Shown here: one piece after another, positions 58,101 to 64,000 of the stretch
Layout of the letters: each line of letters begins with the position of its first letter
How positions within the stretch are numbered: position 1 is the stretch's first letter
Assembly: GCA_026417655.1 (NCBI GenBank)
Contig: JAOACS010000029.1
Span: 30,339-94,338, forward strand
Reading direction: 5' to 3'
DNA from: Syntrophobacterales bacterium
GTDB taxonomy: Bacteria; Desulfobacterota; Syntrophobacteria; Syntrophobacterales; Thermodesulforhabdaceae
Length of the DNA stretch: 64,000 nucleotides
Notes under the pieces: model-generated
The model's input: only the letters and a program-made list of their open reading frames with translations
Databases searched by the model: none
Told to the model about the DNA's origin: nothing
Position numbers and translations under genes: made by a program

Positions 58101-59985
58101 CTAGAGTAGCCAAACCTTTGGGACCACCTTTAACAGTCCCTTTCAGGTTTGGATCACTTATAAAGGGAGGTAAAAAAGCTTCAAAAAAATCGTTTATTAA
58201 AAAAAGGTTGATCCCATTCCAGTTTTCCAAAGTATCTAAGGGCGTTCCCCAAAGGGACGATATGCCATCGCTTGGAACTATCGCTAAAGCAGGAAAACCA
58301 GCGATAGAAAGAGGATCAGAAGATAAGGGATATGTCGCCATATAGGAAGGTCTATGGGAAGGTGTTGTATTCCTATCACTTCTAACTCGAAGCCATTGAC
58401 TGAGCACAGGATCGGGTATGCTGGAGGCGATAGATCGAGCTAAGGAAAGGGCTGAGGATATACGATTTCTCTTAAGGAGATCATCTCTTAAGGGGAATAG
58501 GGTTCCCTGTTGCTTGATATCGACAAAGGGGCTTAATGTAGAAACATTCAAACTAAGAGCCATCACTATCTCGTAGGAGTCGAGGGCCTTTTTGAATCTT
58601 ATGAAGGATTCATACAGGGCAAGCCGTAGCTTTAGCTCTTCTATTTCCTTCCTAAGATCTGTCCGAATCTCCTTCATAAGTCTTCTGGCAAGGCGAAGTT
58701 CACTACTGGAAAGAGCTTTGAAAGAGGATTTAATAACAATTGAACGGAGTGTAAGTAACCTATGTTTTGAATGTATCTCTAAACATTCCTCCCTGTCCAA
58801 AGCAGTACAGGTAGTAGTATCTTCACCTCCCTCAGGATATGCTCCAAATCCTACCAGGTCATCTATAAGATCCTTTGCCTTAGTCACAATCATAGGATAC
58901 AGAAGGTTATCGTCTTCGTTTCTAAATTCCTTAGAAGATATGATACGATTTATAGCTTCGAGTCGAGACACGGCAGTATCAAGAGTCCCCTTGAGGTTCC
59001 CCATCTCCCTCTTTATATCCCTTTGAGAAACTGTCATCTCCCAGGCTAGAGTCCTTGTTCCAGCAAAGTATTCACCCTTTCCTCCCGTTGAAACAAAAAG
59101 TATTGACCTCTTCGGAGGGTTCTTACCGAAGTATCTAGAAAGGTTTAAAAGAGTAATAATTGAAGTGGCCTCATCCATACCAGGGACATTGCCAAGTATA
59201 AAGCCCGATGAATCATAGGGTGCCTCTAAAATTACCAACTCCTTCCTTAATCTTTCATCCCTTCCTACAATAAAACCATAAACGTTACGAATTTCCTCTC
59301 TCTTCCAACTAATAGATGAAACGATCTTTGCTTTGAGTTCCCCTTCGTTCACAAGTATCTTTCGGATCTCACTAGCGTCCTTAGGAGATACCCAAAACCT
59401 AGGAAAAGAAAGGGGAGCTAGGGAAAGCATTTTAGAAAAAGCCAAAGGGCTATCGTTTTCACTACCAAGATATACTAGCGCTTTAGCTCCTAAAGCAGCC
59501 GCATGAAGCCAAAATTCAGAGGAGTCAGCCTCCCAGAAGACAATAGTATCCTTCAGGTCCTTTCCTTTAACTTCCAGCCATTCTCCCCTTCCGGCATAGA
59601 CAATTTTCGCCTCAATACCATGAGGCGGTGTAGTAGAAAGCACTACAAGATTAGGCAACAAGGGATAAAGTTGAAACCGTCTGGAGGCTATCTCTAAAAA
59701 GGCTTCTCTAACTCTTGGAACAGGCAGATCGAAACTAAGAAAATTTACATCCTGAAGGCCTGCTTTCTTAAAAGCCTCGGCAATGTAATTTACAGTTTCC
59801 TTAGCTCCATGGGAACCAGAAGATCTATCTTTTATGCTTGAAAAGAATCGAATATCATCGTTTATAGCCACATCGAAAGCATAGGAATGAAGGCCTCTTA
59901 GAAGAAAGGACCCAAAGAGGAAAAGAAAGAAAAGGGATTTTAAGTAAGGGATCCCTTTGGAAGTAGAAAGTCTAAAAAAATCCAC
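55141..59985 (-). CDS. Degenerate M28 peptidase-FtsX permease fusion (1614 aa)
   Basis: A membrane span or signal (15-36) precedes an M28-like domain with an inserted PA-like part (about 40-330). Peptidase ligands are lost: EAPYDSSG has Pro257 for the metal His, GMDEATS replaces G-A-D-D-N, and STGGKGEYFAGT has K-G for the catalytic E-E. A long extracytoplasmic region (about 330-890) is followed by three spans (about 900-995), another near 1045, a periplasmic MacB-like part, then an FtsX block (about 1310-1440) with the signature QERKREIAVYTSIG. The C-terminal 170 residues (SAWLAPFDFGIQQRV) are unassigned. It is encoded with an ABC ATPase and a small FtsX protein, so a mechanotransmission or export complex is likely. 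Confidence 0.85.
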   Translation of the reverse strand: MDFFRLSTSKGIPYLKSLFFLFLFGSFLLRGLHSYAFDVAINDDIRFFSSIKDRSSGSHGAKETVNYIAEAFKKAGLQDVNFLSFDLPVPRVREAFLEIASRRFQLYPLLPNLVVLSTTPPHGIEAKIVYAGRGEWLEVKGKDLKDTIVFWEADSSEFWLHAAALGAKALVYLGSENDSPLAFSKMLSLAPLSFPRFWVSPKDASEIRKILVNEGELKAKIVSSISWKREEIRNVYGFIVGRDERLRKELVILEAPYDSSGFILGNVPGMDEATSIITLLNLSRYFGKNPPKRSILFVSTGGKGEYFAGTRTLAWEMTVSQRDIKREMGNLKGTLDTAVSRLEAINRIISSKEFRNEDDNLLYPMIVTKAKDLIDDLVGFGAYPEGGEDTTTCTALDREECLEIHSKHRLLTLRSIVIKSSFKALSSSELRLARRLMKEIRTDLRKEIEELKLRLALYESFIRFKKALDSYEIVMALSLNVSTLSPFVDIKQQGTLFPLRDDLLKRNRISSALSLARSIASSIPDPVLSQWLRVRSDRNTTPSHRPSYMATYPLSSDPLSIAGFPALAIVPSDGISSLWGTPLDTLENWNGINLFLINDFFEAFLPPFISDPNLKGTVKGGPKGLATLDGSTMFIRKGELFPDRPASGTLVSVMQGNSLFRAMSYHDGSFSIPGVANRRVSYHKLIVEPYGLRKDSGSVAWAANKRILRKESYRVQVAGRRGFTTLVMFPCVQTDVFNIFKPQSLSPLTKATVLDAITETTPSAFWYSRIDGTDVFNISIFMEKNRRFKLLLSDSLMAKDVLFLNAGDKKPEGVGFVIGKDFLNPLHSALDMSLLVGARLSHLERHGVIDQSLEKLYLQGRELTERARKALENLNYAEFWDLFSRGWAALTTSYRLLDKTQRDVLAGVMFFIVLLVPFAYCLERFLFCFVSIYHQIIAFMGLLMISVTVIGWLHPAFALTYSPPMVIIAFLVMGLALMVIWIIFTRFEQEITSVRRSIALMRGAFSATSIGHIRPTQALAIAIDIGASNLHRRPLRTILTCSTIIILTFTIMSFTSLKSIEKPSHVKTGQTALYTGVLVHNPLWFSLGDEAWRTIRTIFQNAEGVLMPRSWLDPEKTESLVLRKDFSKEVAMEGVLGLSHHVPPSLAEIIIRGRWLSEKGDNEILIPSSVARELGISFETSDLPVVNLRGRRFVVSGVFDEEKLNNWKDLNGKPILPFFIEHGSREELREVEVELMESGVEFVDIMSRFRNASPSRIVIVSHETCLKIGGELKAIGATFDKIDPIKFAEEIPFTGNLSFFAGREGKEAFEIKLASSFRYQGLTDVVIPILIVIAICFNTLIGHVQERKREIAVYTSIGLAPRHVGMLFIVEALSLAVLSSVFGYIVAQFIATFGRGLPLFADISLNYSSLASVMSLLLIFATVFMASIYPAVLATRMAMPDVERGWTLPEPQGNVISVDLPFLFRIEEHYAVMKFLEDFIREHQEAGTGVFLADDLYLSPADEMELTFQPDDRFIPVGRCFLIQFSAWLAPFDFGIQQRVRLYCCPARMEDGFKDEWQYVQFHIHIERLSGEANSWYRANRHFVRAIRKAILRWHSLKPEEKAPYVMTDYRLVE

Positions 59986-60002
59986 CTTTTTAGAGATCCT
60001 TC

Positions 60003-60710
60003 TTAGAGAAATTTCTTCTCCTCAATCCGCTCTATTTGACCATCCCGAATGCTAATGACCCTATCCGATACAGCTACCATCTTGAGATCATGGGTTGCCG
60101 AAATGACCGTAACTTTCCTCTCCTGCGAAAATTCCTTAAGAAGGGCGATAATCTCTTCCCCCGTTTTAAGATCGAGGTTTCCCGTCGGTTCATCGGCAAG
60201 GATTATGGAGGGATCGTTTGCAAGAGCCCTTGCAATAGCTACTCGCTGCTGTTGACCCCCTGAGAGCTCGAGAGGTCTATGCCAAGCCCGGTCCTTGAGT
60301 CCCACAAGTTCAAGAAGTTTCATGCCCTTTTCCATATACTCATCCCGGTGCATACCAGCAAAAACCATAGGAAGTGTGACATTATCAAGGGCTGTCATCA
60401 CCTGAATCAGATTAAAGGTCTGAAAGATATAGCCGATCTTATGACATCTAAGCCAGGCCAGTTCGTAGGCATCCAATTGGGAAACGTCAACATCATCAAT
60501 AAAGACTTGTCCCTCAGTAGGCTTATCGAGAGCTCCTATGATGTTAAAAAGGGTGGTTTTTCCCGAACCAGAGGGTCCCATAATAGAGATATACTCACCC
60601 TCTTTAATATCAAGGTTAATGCCCCGAAGCGCTTCTATCCTATGCCTTCCAAGTCGAAAAACCTTTTTCACGTTAAAGAGCCTCACTACATATCTAGAAA
60701 GGCCCGACAT
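60003..60710 (-). CDS. ABC transporter ATP-binding protein, LolD/MacB type
   Basis: The 235 residues contain Walker [11 protein letters not shown]-loop YIFQTFNLI, signature [15 protein letters not shown], Walker [13 protein letters not shown] and H-loop ATHD. This subfamily powers FtsX-type permeases that work on envelope proteins, lipoproteins or peptides without classical import. It sits 5 bp after the small FtsX gene and 17 bp before the M28/FtsX gene and should energise that pair. Confidence 0.95.
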   Translation of the reverse strand: MSGLSRYVVRLFNVKKVFRLGRHRIEALRGINLDIKEGEYISIMGPSGSGKTTLFNIIGALDKPTEGQVFIDDVDVSQLDAYELAWLRCHKIGYIFQTFNLIQVMTALDNVTLPMVFAGMHRDEYMEKGMKLLELVGLKDRAWHRPLELSGGQQQRVAIARALANDPSIILADEPTGNLDLKTGEEIIALLKEFSQERKVTVISATHDLKMVAVSDRVISIRDGQIERIEEKKFL

Positions 60711-60715
60711 ATGAT

Positions 60716-61366
60716 CTATTCCTCATGTCTAAGAGCAACGGAGGGTTCCATTTTGGCCGCAAGTAAGGCCGGATACAGGACACCTAGGAGAGAAAGAGAA
60801 AGGGAAACCAATACACTAACAATAAGGGTCATACTGACCACATAGGGCGAAAGGACCATAGAAAGTGAGGCCCATATTCCCACCTTGGGAAGTAGAGCCA
60901 AAATGGCAACAAGGATACCAAGAAATCCTCCCAAGGATCCTCCAATAAGACCATAAATACAGGTTTCCACAACTAATAAAGTGACAATGAAGCGATCGAG
61001 AGCCCCAAGACACTTAAAGGTTCCAATCTCTCTAAACCTTTCCGTTACTGCCATAAGCTGAGCGTTGGTAATACCGGCAAGACATATAAGAAGAGACATC
61101 GTTATAAGCCACACCTGCCTTGATGATATAACTGTAATCCCTTTACCAACCTCTGATGAGCAATACTTCCTAACTACCAAAGAAGAATCCGTTAGGGCAT
61201 TACAAATCCCTATACCTTGGACAACATAGGCGAAAAAGGATATTGCCAACACAAGGGATATGGCAATAAGGGAGGATCTTTGCCACCTAATTTTGAGAGA
61301 TAAAATTGCAATTTTTACAGTTTGGGAAAGGGGAAAGTGTATTGACCGATCCGGAGTTTTTGCCAT
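60716..61366 (-). CDS. Small FtsX-family permease without periplasmic domain
   Basis: The 216-residue protein has an N-terminal span (SSLIAISLVLAISFFAYVVQG), a loop of only about 35 residues, then three spans with the FtsX core VTERFREIGTFKCLGALDRFIV and LYPALLAAKMEPSVAL. The large extracytoplasmic MacB_PCD domain of typical members is missing, so it is a minimal half. It probably pairs with the FtsX part of the 1614-residue protein. First gene of the four-gene operon; no clear promoter was found in 61367-61431. Confidence 0.88.
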   Translation of the reverse strand: MAKTPDRSIHFPLSQTVKIAILSLKIRWQRSSLIAISLVLAISFFAYVVQGIGICNALTDSSLVVRKYCSSEVGKGITVISSRQVWLITMSLLICLAGITNAQLMAVTERFREIGTFKCLGALDRFIVTLLVVETCIYGLIGGSLGGFLGILVAILALLPKVGIWASLSMVLSPYVVSMTLIVSVLVSLSLSLLGVLYPALLAAKMEPSVALRHEE

Positions 61367-61431
61367 CTGTCGAAACTCCCAGGGAATATTTAACTGTCAA
61401 TTTAAGGATTATGCAAGACCTTTGTTTGGTT

Positions 61432-61465
61432 CAAATAAAAAAGGGCGTGGAGATCTACCACGCCC
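61432..61465 (-). terminator. Rho-independent terminator of the hsp20 operon
   Basis: A perfect 8-bp GC-rich stem (GGGCGTGG / CCACGCCC) with a 7-base loop, followed on the minus strand by TTTTTTATTTG. It lies 12 bp after the second hsp20 stop and is a textbook intrinsic terminator. Confidence 0.9.
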
Positions 61466-61477
61466 AAGCGGATAATA

Positions 61478-61870
61478 TTAGGCTACCTTTACGGCTATCT
61501 TTCTTGGTTTCGCCTTTTCAACTTTGGGAAGAACCAGAGTTAATACTCCATCCTTTATCGAAGCTTCTATTTTAGACTGATCTATCAGCCTTCCCAAGGT
61601 AAATTGACGATAGTAATCACCAACTTCATATTCGGTCATAATCGGTCGCTCATCTTGACCATAGGTATCGACAAGGGCTCTTATCGTAAGAGTATCATCC
61701 CTTAGATCTATATCTACATTCTCAGGCGAAACGCCTGGTATGTCTGCCACCAACACAAGGGCATCGCTGGTTTCGTAAATATCAACGTCTGGAAGATACA
61801 CTGGAACGTTACGTGTGCTCTCAGCCGCTCTTTGGACTTCCTGTTTTTCTTTGGCCCTGATTTCGCTCAT
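61478..61870 (-). CDS. Small heat-shock protein, Hsp20 family
   Basis: ATP-independent holdase that binds unfolding proteins during heat or other stress. The 130 residues form an alpha-crystallin domain (LVLVADIPGVSPENVDIDLRD, YYRQFTLGRLID, KASI-like SIKDGVLTLVLPK) with a short N-terminal arm and a C-terminal PRKIAVKVA that resembles the I-x-V tail motif. GGAGGTGTAAGAT precedes the start. It follows the other hsp20 by 25 bp and is a diverged paralogue. Confidence 0.93.
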   Translation of the reverse strand: MSEIRAKEKQEVQRAAESTRNVPVYLPDVDIYETSDALVLVADIPGVSPENVDIDLRDDTLTIRALVDTYGQDERPIMTEYEVGDYYRQFTLGRLIDQSKIEASIKDGVLTLVLPKVEKAKPRKIAVKVA

Positions 61871-61895
61871 ATCTTACACCTCCTTCCAGGAAAGG

Positions 61896-62354
61896 CTATT
61901 CTTTTTTAACCTGGATCTGTCGAGGCTTCGCTTCCTCAGCTTTCAAAAGTTTTATTGTAAGTATGCCGTTTTTAAAACTTGCCTCCGCCGTATCGGCATT
62001 GAATCCACCCTTCAAGGTTATCACTCGTCTAAATCTTCCAAACTCCCTTTCTTTCCTGTGATAAGAAACCTCCTTTCCAAGGTCATCGGGCTTTCGCTCT
62101 CCACCTATCGTAATGCTGTCAGCCTCTATGGACACTTCAATATCTTCAGGTCTAACCCCTGGAAGTTCTGCCCTAATGTAATAGGCGTCCTTATCCTCCG
62201 TGATATTTACCAGTGGAAATACTCGCCCCGTTACAGGCCAGGCCCTGCGTCCCATAACACTTTCAAAAAGCCTATCCATCTCTCTCCGAAGCTGACGAAG
62301 TTCCTCAAAGGGTCTGAATATATCGGGTTCATTGAAGAAACGCACTCGTGCCAT
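61896..62354 (-). CDS. Small heat-shock protein, Hsp20 family (HspA-like)
   Basis: The 152 residues have a longer N-terminal arm (FRPFEELRQLRREMDRLFESV), the alpha-crystallin core (AELPGVRPEDIEVSIEADSITIGGERK, ERREFG-like EREFGRFRRVITL, ASFKNGILTIKLLK) and the C-terminal PRQIQVKKE, whose I-x-V motif drives oligomer assembly. AAAGGAGGTGTTTTAAG precedes the ATG. No CIRCE element was seen in the 160 bp upstream; a TTGACG at about 62433-62428 on the minus strand is a possible -35 but lacks a convincing -10. Confidence 0.94.
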   Translation of the reverse strand: MARVRFFNEPDIFRPFEELRQLRREMDRLFESVMGRRAWPVTGRVFPLVNITEDKDAYYIRAELPGVRPEDIEVSIEADSITIGGERKPDDLGKEVSYHRKEREFGRFRRVITLKGGFNADTAEASFKNGILTIKLLKAEEAKPRQIQVKKE

Positions 62355-62467
62355 CTTAAAACACCTCCTTTGTTATTGATTTTACTAACGATTTTCCAGA
62401 AATAAAAATAAACATAAATACATTCTCGTCAACAATAGGAGCCATACAAAATAGGAGGTATTGCCTA

Positions 62468-62496
62468 TTGACATCCTCTACTATGAACCATATAAA
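62468..62496 (+). promoter_or_regulatory. Sigma-70-type promoter of the initiator tRNA gene
   Basis: A perfect -35 TTGACA (62468-62473) and a near-perfect -10 TATAAA (62491-62496) are separated by 17 bases and end 20 bp before the tRNA. Confidence 0.88.
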
Positions 62497-62516
62497 GATA
62501 ATACTACAATAATGAT

Positions 62517-62593
<77 letters not shown>

Positions 62594-62641
62594 GCGTTAA
62601 TTCTTTCCTAGTTATGCATCTACTGGTCCTAAGAAACTACC

Positions 62642-62682
62642 GATAATAAAATCCGTAGCGAACCTTGGAGTCCGCCACGGAT
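62642..62682 (-). terminator. Intrinsic-type terminator after the hydroxyacyl-CoA dehydrogenase gene
   Basis: On the minus strand ATCCGTGGCG and CGCTACGGAT pair over 10 bp (one G-T) around a 12-base loop, followed by TTTATTATCG. It lies 68 bp after the stop. A second 6-bp stem (CGCGAG/CTCGCG, 62716-62737) lies closer to the gene. Confidence 0.65.
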
Positions 62683-62750
62683 CTGTCGAGGAGGGAACCG
62701 TCACCGAAGGATCTACGCGAGCTTCACCATACTCGCGCTGGGAATAGAGC

Positions 62751-63981
62751 TTATCTCATTTCGAAGAAAAGCTTCTGAAGAACTTTAGGAGTAATGCCAG
62801 CCATGTCGAGATACATGGTAATACCACCCATGAAGAATGGCCAACCAGCTCCCATGATCATTGCAAGATCCACGTCTCGGGCGCTATGAACTACCTTTTC
62901 TTGAAGAATCAGATCAATCTCCTTAGCGAGATTGGATAGGACAATGTCTTTAATCTCTTCCTCATGGAACTGGCGATTAGCCTTTCTAACCCAGAGTTTT
63001 TCCACTTCAGGATCGACCTCCTTAGAATTGGGAAGATAGATGGAGCGTTTTCCTGCTTCAACAATTCGCTTAAGATTTTCATTGATTGGGAAGCGTTCAG
63101 GACTGAGCTGATCATGAAGTGTGCAGTTAACATGGTGGGCAATAGCGGGTCCCACAAGAGCGAGTAGATCAAAGGGCGCCATAGGAAGTCCTAGAGACAA
63201 GGCAGCTTTATCAACCAGTTGGAATGGAGCTCCCTCATCCACAATGTCTAGACAGTCAACAAGCATCTTTAGAAGGATGCGGTTTACGAGGAAAGCAGGG
63301 GAGTCCTTCACAAGGATACCGGTTTTTTTGAGTTTCTTAGCCAGATCAAAGGCTGTTGCCAGGGTGAGATCATTAGTCTTTGGTGTCTTAATAACTTCGA
63401 TGAGGGGAAGCACAGCAACGGGGTTAAAGAAGTGGAACCCGACTATCCGCTCTGGATGCTTCAGATCAGCGCCCATTTCAGTGACGCTAAGGGATGAAGT
63501 GTTGGTAGCAAGTATACATTGAGGACCTACAACAGCTTCTACCTCCGCAAACACCTGCTTTTTAACCTTCATGTCTTCAAAAACCGCTTCTATAACAAAA
63601 TCACAGTCAGCAAAGTCGGCATAATCTAGAGTTCCCTTTAGAAGGCTTGTAAGATAGCGAGCCTTCGCTTCAGTAAGGCGCCCCTTTTGAACCATCTTCT
63701 GGAATTCAGAAGCAACATAGGCGCATCCCTTATCGACAAACTCCTGCTTAATATCCTTCATTACAACGGGCACACCAAGACGATGAATGAAAAGGTGGGC
63801 AAGCTGGGAAGCCATAAGTCCTGCGCCAATAATGCCAATCCTTTTTATTGGCATGGGCTTTTCTTCAGGAATACCCTTTACCTTCTTAGCGTAGCGGTTC
63901 ACAAGATCGAAGGCATAGATAGAACACTTACACTGACGGCTTTTTATGAGGTCACCAAGGGCTACATTTTCTTCTTCAAAC
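62751..63981 (-). CDS. 3-hydroxyacyl-CoA dehydrogenase (FadB/FadJ-type), 5' truncated by contig end
   Basis: Fatty-acid beta-oxidation enzyme that oxidises 3-hydroxyacyl-CoA with NAD. Present are the Rossmann motif IGIIGAGLMASQLAH, VIEAVFEDMKVKKQVF, ILATNTSSLSVTEM, the catalytic HFFNPV and the C-terminal repeat (GPFDLLALVG-like APFDLLALVGPAIA). Upstream residues (FEEENVALGDLIKSRQCKCSIYAFDL) look like the linker from a fused enoyl-CoA hydratase half, which would lie beyond the contig end. The ATG at 63998 and the first residues MCIRDR come from adapter sequence and are not part of the gene. Confidence 0.93.
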
Positions 63982-64000
63982 CTGTCTCTTATACACATCT
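63982..64000. other. Nextera/Tn5 transposase mosaic-end adapter (sequencing artefact)
   Basis: The last 19 bases are CTGTCTCTTATACACATCT, the exact mosaic end used in Nextera libraries. It is not genomic and marks an untrimmed contig end. Confidence 0.97.

Noticed and set aside
59040..59235. Active M28 metallopeptidase
   Set aside because: The metal His, second Asp and catalytic Glu are all replaced, so activity is not supported.
60279..60845. 188-codon plus-strand frame over the ABC ATPase
   Set aside because: Antisense shadow of a conserved ATPase and FtsX gene.
61815..62405. 196-codon plus-strand frame over the hsp20 genes
   Set aside because: It is antisense to two clear Hsp20 genes and has no family features.
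62716..62737. Six-bp stem near the dehydrogenase stop as the main terminator
   Set aside because: It lacks a T-run; the longer hairpin at 62651-62682 with a T-rich tail is a better candidate.
63982..63998. Start codon and first residues MCIRDR of the last minus-strand frame
   Set aside because: They come from the Nextera mosaic-end adapter, not from the gene.

Overview
The window is about 64 kb of moderately AT-rich bacterial DNA, densely coding, with long operons and very short intergenic gaps. The gene content is Gram-negative and deltaproteobacterial in flavour: a full C-P lyase operon, very large multi-PAS hybrid histidine kinases, a chemosensory cluster, PilP-like and LspA proteins, tandem Hsp20 genes and a multidomain beta-oxidation enzyme. 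A Desulfobacterota (sulfate-reducer-like) organism is the best guess, but this is an inference from style, not from a marker gene. The last 19 bases are a Nextera/Tn5 mosaic-end adapter, so the right edge is an untrimmed contig end, not genome.

Layout. (1) 1-499: 3' end of a GGDEF-type protein. (2) 651-11254 (+): phosphonate uptake and C-P lyase operon in the order phnC-D-E, a GNAT acetyltransferase, phnG-H-I-J-K-L-M, then a receiver/HD-GYP protein that overlaps phnM. phnF, phnN and phnP are not present here. (3) 11287-12246 (-): a Ca2+/Na+ exchanger-like protein. (4) 12322-43941 (-): about 31.6 kb of one-directional signalling genes. In transcription order: two tandem giant Cache/CHASE/PAS hybrid kinases, a receiver-PP2C phosphatase, an anti-sigma-type ATPase, a STAS antagonist, a CheA-CheW-CheW-receiver kinase, a NIT/CZB chemoreceptor, a chemoreceptor with a CxxCH haem motif, CheW, CheB, CheR, a hybrid kinase, an HPt protein, two receivers and a CheB-CheR-PAS-hybrid kinase. 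(5) 44122-48382 (-): a two-domain acyltransferase and a PHP-glycosyltransferase fusion, probably lipid or envelope synthesis. (6) 48641-50335 (+): a secreted alkaline phosphatase. (7) 50516-53164 (+): rfbB, TrmO-like, PilP-like, lspA. (8) 53181-61366 (-): an FtsX/ABC-type operon containing a 1614-residue protein that joins a degenerate M28 peptidase domain to FtsX permease parts, plus a large polytopic membrane protein. (9) 61478-62354 (-): two small heat-shock proteins with a strong terminator. (10) 62517-62593 (+): initiator tRNA-Met with a good promoter. (11) 62751-63981 (-): the C-terminal part of a FadB/FadJ-type 3-hydroxyacyl-CoA dehydrogenase, cut by the contig end.

How it fits together. 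The phn genes would import phosphonates and cut the C-P bond; alkaline phosphatase would release phosphate from esters, so two phosphorus-scavenging routes lie in one region. The signalling block merges three usually separate modules (chemosensory array, multistep phosphorelay and PP2C/STAS partner switch). Several of its sensors have cysteine or haem motifs, suggesting redox or metal-linked input. It contains no flagellar genes, so its output is more likely gene expression, surface behaviour or pili than classical flagellar chemotaxis; this is inference.
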